64,000 nucleotides of DNA, taken from the NCBI GenBank assembly GCA_004556345.1, contig SFHQ01000004.1, positions 5,144 through 69,143 of the forward strand, read 5' to 3'. A program made the position numbers and the translations under genes. How positions within the stretch are numbered: the stretch's first letter is position 1; every line of letters starts with the position of its first letter. Below are positions 51,725-59,884 of this stretch, piece by piece. The DNA comes from Clostridiales bacterium (lineage in GTDB: Bacteria > Bacillota > Clostridia > Oscillospirales > Oscillospiraceae). The notes under the pieces were generated by a model. The model saw only the letters and a program-made list of their open reading frames with translations, searched no databases and was not told the DNA's origin.

Positions 51725-52603
51725 ATGGCCTTAGGAAAAGGGCTGGACGCCCTGTGGGGGGACACCACCCTCCAGGACCAGGCCGGCGGCTCGGTGACCA
51801 TTCCGGTCGCCCAGATCGAACCCGGCCTGAACCAGCCCAGAAAGCATTTTGACGAGGAAGCCCTGGCGGGCCTGGCGGAGTCCATTCGCCAGCACGGTAT
51901 CATCCAGCCGCTCACCGTCCGGCGGCTCTCCTCAGGCTACTACCAGATCATCGCCGGAGAACGCCGCTGGCGGGCCGCCCGCATGGCGGGCCTTGCCGAG
52001 GTCCCGGCCATCGTCATCGAGGCCGACGACCGCATGGTCATGGAGCTGGGCCTGATCGAAAACCTCCAGCGGGAGGACTTGAACCCCATGGAGGAAGCCG
52101 CAGGCTACCGCTCCCTCATTGAGGACTACGGCCTGACCCAGGAGGAAGCCGCCCAGCGGGTGAGCAGATCCCGCCCCGCCGTCGCCAACGCCATGCGCCT
52201 TTTGGCCCTCCCCCAGGAGGTCCAGTGGCTCATCGAGCAGGGCAACCTCTCCGCCGGGCACGGCCGGGCGCTGCTCTCCCTGCCTACGCCGGAGGAACAG
52301 ATCGCCTTTGCCGAGGAGATCATGGCCCACCACTGGTCCGTCCGGGAGACGGAGGAACGCATCCGCCGCATCCTCCACCAGATGAATCAGCCGGACGAGC
52401 CCAAAGAGGACGCCCCCCTGAAGATCTATTTTCAGGAGGCCGAACGCAAGCTCACCGCCGACCTGGGGCGAAAAGTAACCATCTCCCAGGGAAAGAAAAA
52501 AGGCAAGATCGCCCTGGAATACTACGACCAGGAGGACCTGGAGCTGCTCATGCAGGCCCTGGCCACCCTGGAAGCCAGAAAGGAGGGACGCGCCGAACCA
52601 TGA
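51725..52603 (+). CDS. spo0J: chromosome-partitioning protein Spo0J (ParB)
   Basis: Spo0J binds parS and slides along DNA as a CTP clamp, loading SMC. The 292-residue protein has the CTP motifs PGLNQPRKHF and AGERRWRAARMAG, ENLQREDLNPMEEA, the helix-turn-helix GLTQEEAAQRVSRSRPAVANAMRLL, and a C-terminal dimer domain. The N-terminus MALGKGLDALWG is the Soj-contact segment. It overlaps the next gene by 4 bp (ATGA). Confidence 0.95.
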   Translation: MALGKGLDALWGDTTLQDQAGGSVTIPVAQIEPGLNQPRKHFDEEALAGLAESIRQHGIIQPLTVRRLSSGYYQIIAGERRWRAARMAGLAEVPAIVIEADDRMVMELGLIENLQREDLNPMEEAAGYRSLIEDYGLTQEEAAQRVSRSRPAVANAMRLLALPQEVQWLIEQGNLSAGHGRALLSLPTPEEQIAFAEEIMAHHWSVRETEERIRRILHQMNQPDEPKEDAPLKIYFQEAERKLTADLGRKVTISQGKKKGKIALEYYDQEDLELLMQALATLEARKEGRAEP

Positions 52604-53151
52604 CCCCCGAAGAAGAAAAAAACGAAACGAACGCCGTCCAGACCCCGCCGGAGGACCCGAAGCAGGCGGCCAACCCCGAACCGCCCCAGCAGATGGACCC
52701 TCCCCCCAAAGACGAGAAAAGCCGCAGCCGCCCCGTGAAGGTCTATCTCACGGTGATGTTCTGCGTGGCGCTGCTTCTGCTGATGATCTCCTTCGTGATG
52801 CAGCAGCGGAACCACTTGGCGCTGCAAGACCTGAACCAATCCATCTCCGTCAGCCAGGACGTGGCGGACCTGCAGATGGAGAACCAGAAGCTCCAATACG
52901 AGCTGAAGGAAAAAGAGGACCAGGCGGAGGACCTGCAAGCCCAGCTGGAGAAGGCTGAGAAGCAGGCCCAGGCTCTGGAATGGCTCCGCCGGATCGAGGC
53001 GGCGGTCCGCACGTCTTACCCCGAAGCCAGAACGCTGGTGGAGGAATTTGAGAAAACGGGACTGGAGAGCAGCCTGCCCACAGAGTCCGTGGTCGAGGGC
53101 GGCACCGCCCCGGCAGAAGCATATCGGAGCATTTACGCGATGCTGTTTTAA
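52600..53151 (+). CDS. uncharacterised single-pass membrane coiled-coil protein coupled to spo0J
   Basis: A 183-residue protein not recognised as a known family. A Pro/Glu/Lys-rich cytosolic N-terminus (1-45) is followed by one membrane helix (about 47-65, VYLTVMFCVALLLLMISFVM), then a long coiled coil (about 75-130, MENQKLQYELKEKEDQAEDL) and a small C-terminal helical region. AAGGAGGGA is 12-17 nt upstream, and the ATG overlaps the spo0J stop. A membrane tether or septal factor is a guess from context. parS site 3 follows directly. Confidence 0.7.
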   Translation: MTPEEEKNETNAVQTPPEDPKQAANPEPPQQMDPPPKDEKSRSRPVKVYLTVMFCVALLLLMISFVMQQRNHLALQDLNQSISVSQDVADLQMENQKLQYELKEKEDQAEDLQAQLEKAEKQAQALEWLRRIEAAVRTSYPEARTLVEEFEKTGLESSLPTESVVEGGTAPAEAYRSIYAMLF

Positions 53152-53161
53152 GAATCCTCTG

Positions 53162-53177
53162 TGTTTCACGTGAAACA
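53162..53177 (+). other. parS: parS site 3
   Basis: A third perfect TGTTTCACGTGAAACA, 35 bp upstream of the serS start and 10 bp after the coiled-coil gene. Read in frame with serS it would encode FHVKH, explaining an apparent upstream extension of that gene. Confidence 0.92.
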
Positions 53178-53211
53178 CAGGCTTGAGCAAATTTATCATG
53201 AGGTGAAAACA

Positions 53212-54501
53212 ATGCTGGACATCAAACGAATTAAGGACGACCCGGAAAAAGTCAAGGCTGGTCTGCGGGCCAAGGAGGTCGACTGCGACCAAGAAGTCGA
53301 CCGCATCCTGGAGCTGGACAAGGTCCGCCGGGACACCATCTTTGCCACCGAGCAGATGAAAGCCGAGCAGAACAAGGTCTCCAAGACCATTCCCCAGCTG
53401 AAGAAGGCCGGCGAGGACACTGCCCCCGTCTTCCAGCGCATGGGCGAGCTGAAGGCCCAGATCGCCGCCAACGACGAGAAGCTGCGCAGCATCGAGGGCG
53501 AGTACCGCACCTTGATGCTCTCCCTGCCCAACCTGCCCGACGACGACCTCAAGCCCGGCGGCAAGGAGAACAACGAGCCTCTGCGCTACTTCGGCGAGCC
53601 CCACAAGTTCGACTTCGAGCCGAAGCACCATGTGGACCTCTGCACCGACCTGGGCCTCATCGACTACCCCCGCGGCGTGAAGCTGGCCGGGTCCGGCTTC
53701 TGGATGTACACCGGCATGGGCGCCCGCCTGGAGTGGGCGCTGCTGAACTACTTCATCGACTGCCACCTGGCCGATGGCTATGAGTTCATCCTGCCCCCCC
53801 ACATGCTGGAGTACCAGTGCGGCGAGACCGCCGGCCAGTTCCCCAAGTTCGCCGATGAGGTCTATAAGATCCAGAACCCCACCGACGACCGCACCCACTA
53901 CATGTTGCCCACCGCCGAGGCTGCCCTGGCCAGCGTGTACCGCGATGAGATCCTTTCCGAGGCGGACCTGCCCAAGAAGTTCTTCGCCTACACCCCCTGC
54001 TTCCGCCGGGAGGCCGGGTCCGCCCGCGCCGAGGAGCGCGGCATGGTCCGCGGCCACCAGTTCAACAAGGTCGAGATGTTCCAGTTCACCCGCCCGGAGG
54101 ACTCTGACGACGCCTTCGACGAGCTGGTCGCCAAGGCCGAGAACCTGGTCAAGGGCCTGGGCTTCCACTTCCGCACCGTGAAGCTGGCTGCGGGCGACTG
54201 CTCCGCTTCCATGGCCCGGACCTACGACATCGAGATCCAGATCCCCTCCATGCAGGGCTATAAGGAAGTCTCCTCCGTCTCCAACGCCAGAGACTACCAG
54301 GCCCGCCGCGGCAACACCCGCTTCCGCCGCGAGGCCACCGGCAAGCCTGAGTTCGTCCATACCCTGAACGGCTCCGGTCTGGCCACCAGCCGCATCTTCC
54401 CCGCCATGGTCGAGCAGAACCAGCTCAAGGACGGCAGCATCAAAGTCCCTGAGGTCCTCCAGAAGTACCTGGGCGGTCTGGAAGTCATCAGCAAGAAATA
54501 A
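53212..54501 (+). CDS. serS: seryl-tRNA synthetase
   Basis: A class II synthetase of 429 residues that charges tRNA-Ser (and tRNA-Sec where present). The N-terminal coiled-coil arm is residues 1-110. Motif 2 is PCFRREAGSARAEERGMVRGHQFNKVEMFQF and motif 3 GSGLATSRIFPAMVEQNQ. ATG 53212 is preceded by GAGGTG; the upstream in-frame GTG at 53161 lies in parS and is rejected. Motif 3 has TSRIFPA where most SerRS have ALAVGRTLVA, a mark of the clostridial type-2-like SerRS branch (recalled). Confidence 0.93.
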   Translation: MLDIKRIKDDPEKVKAGLRAKEVDCDQEVDRILELDKVRRDTIFATEQMKAEQNKVSKTIPQLKKAGEDTAPVFQRMGELKAQIAANDEKLRSIEGEYRTLMLSLPNLPDDDLKPGGKENNEPLRYFGEPHKFDFEPKHHVDLCTDLGLIDYPRGVKLAGSGFWMYTGMGARLEWALLNYFIDCHLADGYEFILPPHMLEYQCGETAGQFPKFADEVYKIQNPTDDRTHYMLPTAEAALASVYRDEILSEADLPKKFFAYTPCFRREAGSARAEERGMVRGHQFNKVEMFQFTRPEDSDDAFDELVAKAENLVKGLGFHFRTVKLAAGDCSASMARTYDIEIQIPSMQGYKEVSSVSNARDYQARRGNTRFRREATGKPEFVHTLNGSGLATSRIFPAMVEQNQLKDGSIKVPEVLQKYLGGLEVISKK

Positions 54502-54582
54502 GACCCGCTCAGACCGCTTTGCGGCCAGCGCCCTCAAAAGGCGAGGCAAGCATTAAATAGAGAACGAGAATGGAGAATCGCT

Positions 54583-55068
54583 ATGTCTAACGAGAGCAAA
54601 AGCGTCACCAAAAAGGCCCGTGGCCTGATCGGTGAGTTTAAGGCGTTCATCAGCCGCGGCAACGTGATCGATATGGCAGTCGGTGTCATCATCGCCACCG
54701 CCTTCGGCAAGATCACGACCTCCCTGGTCAACGACGTGGTCATGCCTGCCATCAGTTATTTTATCGGCTCGGCCGACGCCACTTCCCTGAACATCACCCT
54801 GCGCCCTGAGGTCGTGGACGAGGCCGGGAACATCATCACCGAGGGCATCACCCTCGGCATCGGGACGTTCATCGGCACCATCATCGACTTCCTCCTGGTG
54901 GCCCTGGTGGTCTTCCTGGTCATCAAGGCCATGAACAGCGCCAAGGACAAGATGGAAGCCGCCCTGCACAAGGAGAAGGAGGCCGCCGAGGAAGCGCCCC
55001 CCGAACCCTCCCAGGAAGAGGTCCTGCTGACCGAGATCCGCGACCTGCTGAAGGAGCAGAAGAAGTAA
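54583..55068 (+). CDS. mscL: large-conductance mechanosensitive channel MscL
   Basis: MscL opens under membrane tension to release solutes on osmotic downshock. The 161-residue protein has the pore helix FISRGNVIDMAVGVIIATAFGKITTSLVNDVVMP, a periplasmic loop of about 45 residues, a second helix (TIIDFLLVALVVFLVIKAMN) and a C-terminal cytosolic helix bundle. It is about 25 residues longer than the E. coli protein, mostly in the acidic C-terminus. It is followed by a small membrane protein 12 bp downstream. Confidence 0.94.
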   Translation: MSNESKSVTKKARGLIGEFKAFISRGNVIDMAVGVIIATAFGKITTSLVNDVVMPAISYFIGSADATSLNITLRPEVVDEAGNIITEGITLGIGTFIGTIIDFLLVALVVFLVIKAMNSAKDKMEAALHKEKEAAEEAPPEPSQEEVLLTEIRDLLKEQKK

Positions 55069-55080
55069 GGAGTTCATCCC

Positions 55081-55281
55081 ATGGAACCGGAACAGAACAC
55101 CACCCCCTCCCCCACCCCGGAGGAGCCCACCGGCCAGGAGCCGACCCGCGAGGACAAGCCCGCCTACGAGCCCTATAAAAAGAGCACGCGCATCAAGGCC
55201 TGGCTGGGCGTGGCCTTTATGGTCTTTCTGGTCATCATGTACACCTATGCCTTTGCCAGCGGCAAAATCCTATTATTCTGA
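55081..55281 (+). CDS. small single-pass membrane protein of unknown function
   Basis: A 66-residue protein: a Pro/Glu/Thr-rich N-terminus (1-38) and one membrane helix (about 42-62, AWLGVAFMVFLVIMYTYAFA). AAGGAG is about 10 nt upstream, and it sits tightly between mscL (12 bp) and rsmG (12 bp), so it is likely a genuine operon member. No function can be assigned. Confidence 0.7.
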   Translation: MEPEQNTTPSPTPEEPTGQEPTREDKPAYEPYKKSTRIKAWLGVAFMVFLVIMYTYAFASGKILLF

Positions 55282-55293
55282 GGTGCCCACGCT

Positions 55294-56013
55294 ATGACGG
55301 AACAAGCATTGGAAATCCTTCGCCAGGGGCTCGACCGCCTGGGCCTGACGTATCCCCCCGACGCGGTGGAGCGGCTGGCCCTGTACGGCGACCGCCTGCT
55401 GGAGAAAAACCAGGTGATGAATCTCACCGCCATCACAGACCCCTGCGAGGTGGCGCGGCTCCACTTCCTGGACAGCGCCTCTCTCCTGCCCAGCAAGACA
55501 TTGCACGGGCGCAAGGTCATCGACGTGGGCACCGGCGGCGGGTTTCCCGGCCTGGTCCTGAAGATCTTGGACCCCAGCATCCAGCTGACCCTGTTGGACA
55601 GCCTGGGCAAGCGCATCGACTGGCTCCAGGAAGTCTGCGAGGAACTGGGCCTGCATGACGTGGTCTGTCTCAAGGGCCGCGCCGAGGAGACGGCCCGCCA
55701 GAAGACCCACCGGGAGCAGTACGACGTAGCGGTCTCCCGCGCCCTGGCGTCCATGCCCATGCTGGCAGAATTATGTATCCCCTATGTGAAGCCCGGCGGC
55801 CTCTTCCTCGCCATGAAGAGCAACAAGACCGACGAGGAGATCGAAGCCGCCGAGCCGATCATCCAAACCCTGGGGGGCGACAAGCCCTTTGTCATGGACT
55901 ATCAGGTGCCGGGGACCGACATCTGGCACCGTATCGTCACCGTGGCAAAGCCCCGGCCCACCCCCAAGGCCTACCCCAGAAAGTGGACGAAGATCAAAGA
56001 ATCAAAAATTTAG
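55294..56013 (+). CDS. rsmG: 16S rRNA (guanine(527)-N7)-methyltransferase RsmG
   Basis: RsmG methylates G527 in the 530 loop of 16S rRNA; its loss gives low-level streptomycin resistance. The 239-residue Rossmann methyltransferase has EKNQVMNLTAI, the SAM-binding VIDVGTGGGFPGL, LLDSLGKRIDWLQEV and the conserved VSRALASMPMLAELC. It is often near noc-soj-spo0J in Firmicutes, as here. AGGTG is upstream of ATG 55294. Confidence 0.95.
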   Translation: MTEQALEILRQGLDRLGLTYPPDAVERLALYGDRLLEKNQVMNLTAITDPCEVARLHFLDSASLLPSKTLHGRKVIDVGTGGGFPGLVLKILDPSIQLTLLDSLGKRIDWLQEVCEELGLHDVVCLKGRAEETARQKTHREQYDVAVSRALASMPMLAELCIPYVKPGGLFLAMKSNKTDEEIEAAEPIIQTLGGDKPFVMDYQVPGTDIWHRIVTVAKPRPTPKAYPRKWTKIKESKI

Positions 56014-56033
56014 TGTGTTTGCACAAAAAAGTG

Positions 56034-56062
56034 TTGCACACATCTTGGCTTTATGGTACAAT
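56034..56062 (+). promoter_or_regulatory. promoter of the MinD-like gene
   Basis: TTGCAC (56034-56039) and TACAAT (56057-56062) with a 17-bp spacer. Transcription would start near 56069, about 20 nt before the GTG start. Confidence 0.7.
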
Positions 56063-56089
56063 GGAGCAGAAGTTTCAGGAGGAATGGTT

Positions 56090-56827
56090 GTGGGCAGCGT
56101 CATCGTCATCACATCCGGAAAAGGCGGCACGGGAAAGACCTCTCTCACGGGGGGGATCGGGGCCGCTCTGGCCCTGCAAGGGCGTCAGGTGCTTTGCATC
56201 GACGCCGACGTGGGCCTGCGGAACCTGGACATTACCCTCGGCATGACCGACGCGGCGCTGATGGATTTCAGCGACGTGATGGCCGGCCGGTGTCCCCTGG
56301 CGAGAGCCGTTGCGCCCCACCCTTCCGTCTCTGGTTTGTTTTTACTCACCGCACCGCTCACCCTGCCGGAGGATTTCTCCGGCGAGGCGGGCTTCCGCGC
56401 TTTGTTGGCGGAAGCCAGGGAGAGGTATGATGAGATCCTCATCGACTCCCCAGCCGGTCTGGGCGCAGGGTTCCGTTTGGCCACCTGCGCGGCAGACCGG
56501 GCCATCGTGGTGGCGGTCAGCGACCCCTCCTCCCTGCGGGATGCCCAACGGGTGGTGAGCCAGCTGGGCCGCATCGAGACGGCCCATTTGGTGGTCAACC
56601 GGGTCCGCCCCCGCCTGCTCCGGCGGCAGGGGGTGACCATCGACGACGCCATGGATACGGCGGGGCTTCCCCTGCTGGGCCTGGTGCCGGAGGATGCCAA
56701 CGTGATCCTGGCGGCCAGCAGCGGCCAGCCCGTGGCCCAGTTCACCCAGCGGGGTGCGGCCCAGGCCTACGGCAACATCGCCCGCCGCCTGCTGGGGCAG
56801 ACGGTGCCGCTCATGCGGATCCGCTAA
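56090..56827 (+). CDS. MinD-like ParA-family ATPase
   Basis: A 245-residue ATPase with the deviant Walker A SGKGGTGKTS (9-18), the A' motif IDADVGLRNLDITLG, the Walker B DEILIDSPAG, and a MinD-like RVVSQL segment. The GTG start at 56090 lies 7 nt from AGGAGG; the ATG at 56084 is only 1 nt from it and is rejected. No MinC or MinE gene is adjacent, and the C-terminus (LLGQTVPLMRIR) is weak as a MinD amphipathic membrane helix. MinD itself or a FleN/MinD-type relative are both possible. Confidence 0.85.
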   Translation: MGSVIVITSGKGGTGKTSLTGGIGAALALQGRQVLCIDADVGLRNLDITLGMTDAALMDFSDVMAGRCPLARAVAPHPSVSGLFLLTAPLTLPEDFSGEAGFRALLAEARERYDEILIDSPAGLGAGFRLATCAADRAIVVAVSDPSSLRDAQRVVSQLGRIETAHLVVNRVRPRLLRRQGVTIDDAMDTAGLPLLGLVPEDANVILAASSGQPVAQFTQRGAAQAYGNIARRLLGQTVPLMRIR

Positions 56828-56953
56828 GAAAACAACACCCAAGAGAACGGCCGGGGGGACCACCGCCAACTTTCTCCACCCCTATTTTCGGGTCTTGCCC
56901 CGCCCCCATTCGGGCGGCGGCAGCGGTACCCAATGCGAAAGGATGAGCCAAGA

Positions 56954-57370
56954 ATGAATATTGCCTTGATGAGTCACGACCACAAGAAAGAGCTGATGGT
57001 CCAGTTCTGTATCGCTTACTGCGGGGTGCTCTCCAAGCACACCGTATGCGCCACGAACACCACCGGCCGTCTTGTTGCGGAGGCCACCGGTTTGCCCGTT
57101 CGACTGTTCCTGTCCCACGCCCACGGCGGCAGCCAGCAGATCGGTGCCCGGATCGCCTACAATGAGATCGACATGGTCCTGTTTTTCTCCGACCCCCAGT
57201 CCAGCGACCTGGACCCCGACCTGAAGTACATCAACCAGATGTGCGACCAGTATAACATTCCTTTCGCCACCAACGCAGCCACGGCAGAGATCCTGATCCA
57301 CGGCCTGGAGCGCGGCGACCTGGATTGGAGAGAGATCATCAATCCTTCTCTCAAGCCGGTCACTGTGTGA
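56954..57370 (+). CDS. methylglyoxal synthase-like protein lacking key catalytic residues
   Basis: A 138-residue protein with the MgsA fold: IALMSHDHKKELMVQF, ATNTTGRLVAEATGL, and NIPFATNAATAEI match methylglyoxal synthase. E. coli MgsA has GPMGGDQQ with the catalytic base Asp71; here the loop reads SHAHGGSQQ, with Ser60 in place of Asp71. His98 is also absent (DLDPD for PHDPD), while Asp20, Asp91 and Asp101 equivalents remain (Asp9, Asp80, Asp89). Activity as MgsA is doubtful; a phosphate-ligand sensor or other enzyme is possible. ATG 56954 is preceded by AAAGGA. Confidence 0.82.
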   Translation: MNIALMSHDHKKELMVQFCIAYCGVLSKHTVCATNTTGRLVAEATGLPVRLFLSHAHGGSQQIGARIAYNEIDMVLFFSDPQSSDLDPDLKYINQMCDQYNIPFATNAATAEILIHGLERGDLDWREIINPSLKPVTV

Positions 57371-57399
57371 GTGCCGGAGAGCTTTGTCCAAGTAAGCCC

Positions 57400-57440
57400 A
57401 AATGCGTCCTCGTTCCGGCCAGGGACGAAGACGCATTTTT
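57400..57440 (+). terminator. terminator between the mgsA-like gene and hisS
   Basis: The arms AAATGCGTC-TCGTTCC and GGGACGA-GACGCATTT pair with one mismatch across a 5-nt loop, ending in T5. It lies 30 bp before the hisS start, so it could also act as an attenuator for hisS. Confidence 0.75.
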
Positions 57441-57470
57441 CTTCCCATCATAACATTGGAGGTCATACCC

Positions 57471-58829
57471 ATGGAACGCATCAAACCCCGGACGTTATCC
57501 GGTTTTATGGAACTGCTGCCTGCCCCGCAGACGCAGTTTGAGCGGATGCTGGAAAAGCTCCGCGCTACGTACAGCCTGTACGGCTTTATCCCCCTCGACA
57601 CCCCCATCATCGAGTCGGCCGAGATCCTGCTGGCCAAGGGCGGCGGCGAGACGGAGAAGCAGATCTACCGCTTCACCAAGGGCGACAGCGACCTGGCCCT
57701 GCGCTTTGACCTGACGGTCCCCCTGGCCAAGTACGTCGCCCTGCACTACGCCGACCTGGCCTTCCCCTTCCGCCGGTATCAGATCGGCAAGGTCTACCGC
57801 GGCGAACGCGCCCAGCGGGGCCGGTTCCGCGAGTTTTATCAGTGTGACATCGACGTGATCGGCGACGGCAAGCTCGACATCTCCAACGAGGCCGAGATCC
57901 CCGCCATCATCTACCAGGCCTTCACCTCCCTGGGCCTGGAGCGGTTCAAGATCCGCGTGAACAACCGGAAGATCTTGACCGGCTTCTACGCCATGCAGGG
58001 CCTGGCCGAGCAGTCCGGCGAGATCATGCGGACGGTGGACAAGCTGGATAAGATCGGCCCGGAAAAGGTCCGCGCCCTGCTCGTTGAGGGCGGCGTGGCC
58101 GAGGCTGCGGCGGATGAAATTTTGAAGTTCATCGCCATCACCGGCGAGAACGAGGAAGTCCTGGCCGCCCTGGAGGGCTACCGGGGCCGCGATCCCATCT
58201 TCGACCAGGGCCTGGACGAGCTGGGCACGGTGGTGAAGTATCTGGGTTCCTTCGGCGTCCCCGCCGACCACTTCGCCGTGGACCTGACCATCGCCCGCGG
58301 CCTGGACTACTACACCGGCACCGTCTATGAGACGGTCATGCTGGACCACCCGGAGATCGGCTCCATCTGCTCCGGTGGCCGCTACGACAATCTGGCCGAG
58401 TATTACACCGACAAGAAGCTCCCCGGCGTGGGCATTTCCATCGGCCTGACCCGCCTGTTCTACGTCCTGGGCGAGCAGGGCTATCTCAACGACGACCTGG
58501 TGACGGCTCCCGCCGATGCCCTGATCTTGCCCATGACCGAGGACCTCTCCGCCGCCATCGCCTTCGCCACGCAGCTGCGTCAGGCCGGCGTCCGCGCCCA
58601 GGTCTACGGGGAGCAGAAGAAGTTCAAGGGCAAGATGAGCTACGCCGACAAGCTGAAGATCCCCTATGTGGTCTTCCTGGGCGAGGACGAAATTGCCAAC
58701 GGCGTGGTCAAGATCAAGGACATGACCACCGGCGACCAGCAGGCCCTCTCCCCCGCCGAGGCGGTCCAGACCATCGCCGATGCCATGGCCCAGCGGGCCG
58801 CCGGCAAGCCCATCCGCGAGAAGGACTAA
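57471..58829 (+). CDS. hisS: histidyl-tRNA synthetase
   Basis: A class II synthetase of 452 residues for tRNA-His. The histidine-specific motifs RGLDYYTGTVYE and GSICSGGRYDNL are present; motif 2 is RYQIGKVYRGERAQRGRFREFYQCDID and motif 3 is GVGISIGLTRLF. The C-terminal anticodon-binding domain spans about 345-440. GGAGG precedes ATG 57471. No T-box is visible; instead a terminator hairpin sits in the leader. It is followed 13 bp later by two small anchored proteins and then aspS; hisS-aspS adjacency is common in Firmicutes. Confidence 0.95.
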   Translation: MERIKPRTLSGFMELLPAPQTQFERMLEKLRATYSLYGFIPLDTPIIESAEILLAKGGGETEKQIYRFTKGDSDLALRFDLTVPLAKYVALHYADLAFPFRRYQIGKVYRGERAQRGRFREFYQCDIDVIGDGKLDISNEAEIPAIIYQAFTSLGLERFKIRVNNRKILTGFYAMQGLAEQSGEIMRTVDKLDKIGPEKVRALLVEGGVAEAAADEILKFIAITGENEEVLAALEGYRGRDPIFDQGLDELGTVVKYLGSFGVPADHFAVDLTIARGLDYYTGTVYETVMLDHPEIGSICSGGRYDNLAEYYTDKKLPGVGISIGLTRLFYVLGEQGYLNDDLVTAPADALILPMTEDLSAAIAFATQLRQAGVRAQVYGEQKKFKGKMSYADKLKIPYVVFLGEDEIANGVVKIKDMTTGDQQALSPAEAVQTIADAMAQRAAGKPIREKD

Positions 58830-58842
58830 GGAGGGACGCGCC

Positions 58843-59304
58843 ATGAAAATGAAGCGCGAGGGGGCCGTGGGCCTCATCCTCATCGCCATTTTGGTCGTGG
58901 TGATGCTGGTGTTTCTGCGGGGCAAGAGCTTAGAGGATATTATGGGCAGCGGCTACACCCAGGCCGACGTGACGGAGATCACCGCAACCCTGACCCCCAA
59001 CAATCAGAGTCAGAGTCTGTCGTGCCAGTTTGCCGCCGGGGACCAGGGCTATCTAGACCTCCTGTCCCTGCTCCAGGAGCCGTCTTACTCCCGCACCTTT
59101 ACCAGCGACGACAGCGGCGCCCTGGACTACGCCGTGACCCTGACCTTCACCGGCAGCGGGGACCAGACCTGGGAGTATGCCTTCCAGGGCGGCAAGCTCA
59201 TCCACGCCGGGGTCACGGGCAGCCCCAAGACCTATCAAATTTCTGGCGGCCAAGACAGCCAGCAGAAAATACTGGACTTCCTGCTGACGCAGGCCGAGCC
59301 GTGA
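58843..59304 (+). CDS. membrane-anchored protein of unknown function, first of a pair
   Basis: A 153-residue protein with an N-terminal anchor (about 8-27, AVGLILIAILVVVMLVFL) and an extracytoplasmic domain of about 120 residues. It is not recognised. It shares a plan with the next gene: anchor, a Met/Gly-rich link (IMGSGYTQADVTEI), a Tyr-Leu-rich helix, a beta strand DYAVTLTF, and a closing helix ending in LLTQAEP. AAGGAGGG precedes ATG 58843, 13 bp after hisS. The pair looks like a diverged tandem duplication. Confidence 0.65.
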   Translation: MKMKREGAVGLILIAILVVVMLVFLRGKSLEDIMGSGYTQADVTEITATLTPNNQSQSLSCQFAAGDQGYLDLLSLLQEPSYSRTFTSDDSGALDYAVTLTFTGSGDQTWEYAFQGGKLIHAGVTGSPKTYQISGGQDSQQKILDFLLTQAEP

Positions 59305-59313
59305 GGAACGGAT

Positions 59314-59778
59314 ATGAAACAGCTATCCTTAAAACACAAGATCGCCCTGGTGGAACTGGCGGTCCTCATTATTCTGGGCTGCTACTTCTTCCTGCCCAAG
59401 AGCTTTTCCCAGGCCATGGGCAAGGGCTTTGACCCCGACCAGGTGACGGCGGTGACCGTCCAGCTGGAAGGAGCCAGGGGCAAACGCGGGGAGGACCACA
59501 CCTTCACCCTCTCCCCCACCGACCCCATCTACACGGAACTCATCGACCGGCTGGAGAGCCGGAAGTATCTCCCGCTGTACCTGAACACGACCGTCCGCAC
59601 CACCACCCTGGACTATGTGACCACCCTGACCTTTGAGCAAAACGGGGCGGACTACATCTTCAGCTTCTGCGGCGACCGGGCCATGGACGTGAAGGGCGTC
59701 AAGACCCGCACGGTCCAGCTCAAGAATTACGAAGCCTTCCAGTCTTCCCTGCTGGCCTTGCTGCTGGGACAGGTTTGA
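59314..59778 (+). CDS. membrane-anchored protein of unknown function, second of a pair
   Basis: A 154-residue protein like the preceding one: an N-terminal anchor (about 9-27, IALVELAVLIILGCYFFL), AMGKGFDPDQVTAVTVQL, then DYVTTLTFEQNGADYIFSF and a closing helix SLLALLLGQV. Both pairs of elements (Q-V-T and D-Y-x-x-T-L-T-F) align with the first gene. No function can be assigned. It lies 9 bp after its partner and 106 bp before aspS. Confidence 0.65.
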   Translation: MKQLSLKHKIALVELAVLIILGCYFFLPKSFSQAMGKGFDPDQVTAVTVQLEGARGKRGEDHTFTLSPTDPIYTELIDRLESRKYLPLYLNTTVRTTTLDYVTTLTFEQNGADYIFSFCGDRAMDVKGVKTRTVQLKNYEAFQSSLLALLLGQV

Positions 59779-59884
59779 ATGGGAAGGTCTGACTGGACAG
59801 AACCGGGAAACAGGAGTACACTGTACAGCAGGAATTTCTCTCCCGCCCAGGGAGCCAAAACTGACATTTGGAGTGAAACGAACC

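Noticed and set aside
53161..53211. Upstream extension of serS beginning MFHVKH
   Set aside because: The codons are simply the parS palindrome. The true start at 53212 has a ribosome site and the normal SerRS N-terminus.
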